NCBI GenBank assembly: GCA_021286885.1
Contig: JAJTBM010000128.1
Span: 1-7,810, forward strand
DNA from: Rhodocyclales bacterium
Lineage (GTDB): Bacteria; Pseudomonadota; Gammaproteobacteria; Burkholderiales; Rhodocyclaceae
Length of the DNA: 7,810 bases
Reading direction: 5' to 3'
In this document: positions 5,680 to 7,810 of the stretch, piece by piece
Numbering within the stretch: the first letter of the stretch is position 1
Layout of the letters: each line of letters opens with the position of its first letter
Made by a program: the position numbers and the translations under genes
Notes under the pieces: model-generated
Told to the model about the DNA's origin: nothing
The model's input: only the letters and a program-made list of their open reading frames with translations
The model's database searches: none

Positions 5680-5695
5680 AGCAAACCATGTGCCA
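5680..5695 (-). promoter_or_regulatory. Sigma54 (RpoN) promoter for fliE
   Basis: On the - strand, TGGCAC (5695-5690), five spacer bases, then TTGCT (5684-5680), with GG and GC exactly ten bases apart: a full match to the -24/-12 core. Transcription would start near 5669, giving a leader of about 22 bases that still contains the ribosome site at 5665-5658. It lies between fleR and fliE, so fliE can be expressed separately from fleSR. FleR is the likely activator (inference). Confidence 0.9.
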
Positions 5696-5722
5696 GCTTC
5701 ATCGGCCCTACGCAGGCGGGGC

Positions 5723-7114
5723 TCAATCGTAGAACAGGCCTTCCTGGCGATACTGCTGGAGCTTGTAGCGCAAGGTACGTTCCGAGATTCCAAGCCGCTC
5801 CACCGCCCGCTTGCGGGAGCCCCCCACTTCCCGGAGCACTTGCAGGATGTGCTCCCGCTCCAGATCCTTCATGCTGGCGGGCCGCTGGGCATCAGGCCCC
5901 TCAGCGGCAATCTTTGCCGCCCCCACGGCAACACCTGCCGGCAAAATACTGCCATTTGCCGCCACCGCACAACGCAGGGGCTCTCCGTTCCAGTGGGGCA
6001 GGCACAGGCCAATGGTTTCAGCCGAAACCGCATCGCCCCCGCTCAGGATCAGCGCCCGCTGGATGGTGTTTTCCAGTTCGCGCACATTGCCGGGCCAGTG
6101 GTAGGTCACCAGCAGCGCCTCGGCCTCCGCCGAAAGCCGCGCCATACGGCGCAGGCGGGCACCATGGATGAAAGCAAAGTGGCGGGCCAGGGGCACGATG
6201 TCACCCAGCCGTTCCCGCAACGAGGGAATCGGCAGCGGGAACACATTCAGCCGGTAAAACAGATCCTCCCGGAAACGCCCGGCCACTACCTCTTTGCTCA
6301 TGTCCCGATTGGTGGTGGCGAGCACCCGGATGTCCAACGGAATCGCCTTCTTGCCCCCCACCCGCTCCACCTCCCGCTCTTGCAGCACACGCAGCAGCTT
6401 GGCCTGAAGGCCCAGGGGCATTTCGGAGATTTCATCCAGCAGCAGGGTGCCACCTTCCGCCTGCTCAAACTTGCCCGGCTGGGCCGCAGTGGCCCCCGTG
6501 AAGGCGCCCTTCTCGTAGCCAAACAAGGTGGCCTCCAGCAGGCTGTCGGGAATGGCCGCGCAGTTGATGGCCACAAACGGGCCATCGCATCGGGGTGAAT
6601 GCTCATGCAGATAGCGGGCAAACACTTCCTTGCCGGTGCCGGACTCACCGGTCAGCAAGACCGTTGCATCGGTTTCGGCCACCTTATCGGCCAGGGCCAG
6701 CAGCTTGCGGGTGTGGGCATCCACCGCCACCATGCCCTCGTCGCGCTGGGCCTGGGCGCAGCGCCGTACATGGTCGAGCAGCACCGCCGGTTCGAAGGGC
6801 TTCATCAGAAAATCGCAGGCACCGCCGCGCATCGCATCCACGGCCTTTTCCACATCGCCGTAAGCGGTCATGAGCAGCACCGGCAGGTAGGGTAGTTTGT
6901 GGCGCAGGGCGGCCAACAGCTCCAGGCCGTCCATGGGCTGCATCTTGAGATCAGAGATCACCAGGCTGTAGGGCCGCCGATCCACTTCGGCCAAGGCCTC
7001 GACGCCACTCCCGACCCCCATCGCTCCATACCCCGACATTTCCAGGGTCAGGCACACCGCATCCCGCAAGGGTGCGTCATCTTCAACCACCAGGATGTTG
7101 AGGGCTTCAGGCAT
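5723..7114 (-). CDS. fleR: Sigma54-dependent flagellar response regulator FleR/FlrC type
   Basis: 463 residues with the full NtrC-type architecture. Receiver domain, 5-120: acidic pocket E11-D12-D13, phospho-acceptor Asp55 (VISDLKM), Thr83, Lys105 (MKPF). AAA+ domain, about 130-365: Walker A GESGTGKE 156-163, sigma54-contacting GAFTGA loop 203-208, Walker B GGTLLLDE 221-228, arginine-rich [10 protein letters not shown] 281-290, WPGNVREL 340-347. A Fis-type helix-turn-helix lies at 430-456 ([26 protein letters not shown]). Every key motif is intact. Such proteins, once phosphorylated by their kinase, activate RpoN-dependent class III flagellar genes. The Ala-rich linker at about 385-412 is variable. 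It lies 35 bases after fleS, same strand, probably one operon, and directly before fliE. The ribosome site is weak. FleR is favoured over other NtrC-like regulators because of these neighbours. Confidence 0.93.
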   Translation of the reverse strand: MPEALNILVVEDDAPLRDAVCLTLEMSGYGAMGVGSGVEALAEVDRRPYSLVISDLKMQPMDGLELLAALRHKLPYLPVLLMTAYGDVEKAVDAMRGGACDFLMKPFEPAVLLDHVRRCAQAQRDEGMVAVDAHTRKLLALADKVAETDATVLLTGESGTGKEVFARYLHEHSPRCDGPFVAINCAAIPDSLLEATLFGYEKGAFTGATAAQPGKFEQAEGGTLLLDEISEMPLGLQAKLLRVLQEREVERVGGKKAIPLDIRVLATTNRDMSKEVVAGRFREDLFYRLNVFPLPIPSLRERLGDIVPLARHFAFIHGARLRRMARLSAEAEALLVTYHWPGNVRELENTIQRALILSGGDAVSAETIGLCLPHWNGEPLRCAVAANGSILPAGVAVGAAKIAAEGPDAQRPASMKDLEREHILQVLREVGGSRKRAVERLGISERTLRYKLQQYRQEGLFYD

Positions 7115-7149
7115 GGTTCATCTCACATTAACTCGTATTCAGCGCGGAC

Positions 7150-7810
7150 TCAGGCCCCCATGGCCAGGGTCAGGGTACATAGGGTTCCCTTGCCGGGTTC
7201 GGACTCGATGGCGATATCGCCGCCATGGGCCCTGGCCACGCCCCGCGCAATCGCGAGGCCCAGTCCGGTGCCATCGGCCCGGGTAGTAAAGAACGGCTCA
7301 AACAGGCGGGACTGAAGGGCGGGGTCGATGCCGCGCCCCGTGTCCCGCACCTGAAAGCAGGCCATACGGCCCGCCTGGCCCACCACCAAACCCACCTCGC
7401 CCCCGGGGGCGCAGGCTTGCACTGCGTTCTCCAGAAGATTGGTCAGGGCACCGGCAATGGCCTTACGATCGCCCATCAACCGGGCCTGGGCGCACGCGCA
7501 TTCGGCCCGGAATACCAGCCCCCGATCCCGGGCCACCGGCTCCAGGGTGAGGGCCAGGTCGGCCACCAGTTCGCACACTTCAAAAGACTCCCGCCCCAGG
7601 GACTCTCCCCGGGCGAACAGCAACATGTCGGCAATCAGTTTTTCCAGATGGCGCAGGCGCTCCAGGGCCCGGGTCGCAATGCGCTGGCAATCCGGGGCGG
7701 GCAGCTCACCCCCGGTCAGATTGGCCGTATAGAGCAGCGCCGCCGCCAGCGGAGTACGCAGCTGGTGGGCCAGCCCGGCCACCATCTCGCCCATCGCGGC
7801 GAGGCGCTCG
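7150..7810 (-). CDS. fleS: Flagellar sensor histidine kinase FleS/FlrB type, 3' part (5' end outside window)
   Basis: The frame stays open from the stop codon (7152-7150) to the window edge at 7810, giving the C-terminal 219 residues. Counting from the Met encoded at 7794 (an internal residue, preceded by ERLAA): H-box GLAHQLRTPL with the phosphorylated His at 10, N-box NLLENA 119-124, G1 box DTGRG 151-155, F-box FEPFFTT 165-171, and G2 box GTGLGL 175-180. This is a complete HisKA plus HATPase core. MGEMVAGLAHQLRTPL is the form seen in FleS/FlrB kinases, soluble proteins with an N-terminal PAS sensor, which would lie off-window. It should phosphorylate Asp55 of the adjacent FleR. No membrane segment is visible. 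Identity as FleS rests on the pairing with fleR and fliE. Confidence 0.92.
   Translation of the reverse strand, partial: ERLAAMGEMVAGLAHQLRTPLAAALLYTANLTGGELPAPDCQRIATRALERLRHLEKLIADMLLFARGESLGRESFEVCELVADLALTLEPVARDRGLVFRAECACAQARLMGDRKAIAGALTNLLENAVQACAPGGEVGLVVGQAGRMACFQVRDTGRGIDPALQSRLFEPFFTTRADGTGLGLAIARGVARAHGGDIAIESEPGKGTLCTLTLAMGA

Noticed and set aside
5654..6598. Long + strand open frame of 314 codons opposite fleR
   Set aside because: It is the antisense shadow of a fully motif-supported fleR in GC-rich DNA; its translation is Gln/His/Arg-rich with no recognisable domain.

Overview
The window looks like chromosomal DNA from a GC-rich, flagellated betaproteobacterium. A Rhodocyclales-type organism (Azospira/Dechloromonas-like) is my best guess. 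This rests on the isocitrate lyase tail, the rpiA-phoU pair, the FleS/FleR-type flagellar control genes and the codon use. The genus is inference; no rRNA or other marker is present. Coding density is high, and no stretch over 300 bases lacks a gene.

Left half (1-4213, all on +): the 3' end of isocitrate lyase (aceA) with a textbook intrinsic terminator; a 10-TM EamA/DMT-family transporter; a small SpoIIAA-like (STAS/SEC14-fold) protein; a two-domain 3-mercaptopyruvate sulfurtransferase (sseA); ribose-5-phosphate isomerase A (rpiA); and the phosphate-signalling regulator phoU. These are mostly housekeeping genes, and most appear to have their own expression signals rather than forming one operon.

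Right half (4214-7810) is the edge of a flagellar locus. A YcgR-type PilZ flagellar brake on + converges on fliE on -. Beyond fliE, also on -, lie fleR (a sigma54-dependent response regulator) and the 3' part of fleS (its sensor kinase), which runs off the window. Close matches to the sigma54 -24/-12 consensus precede both the PilZ gene (4245-4260) and fliE (5680-5695). The two-component system, a basal-body gene and a c-di-GMP-responsive motility brake therefore plausibly form one local regulatory circuit.

The most unusual structure is between the two convergent flagellar genes. A 17-bp sequence that is itself a terminator hairpin occurs twice in direct orientation (5088-5104 and 5205-5221). 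The copies bracket exactly 100 bp of 33% GC DNA with imperfect terminal inverted repeats. The left copy keeps only the A-tract and the right copy only the T-tract. The simplest reading is a small MITE-like element that inserted into a bidirectional terminator and duplicated the hairpin as its target site. A separate terminator serving fliE lies just beyond. I saw no CRISPR array, tRNA, rRNA, phage gene or complete transposase, and no evident novel multi-gene system.
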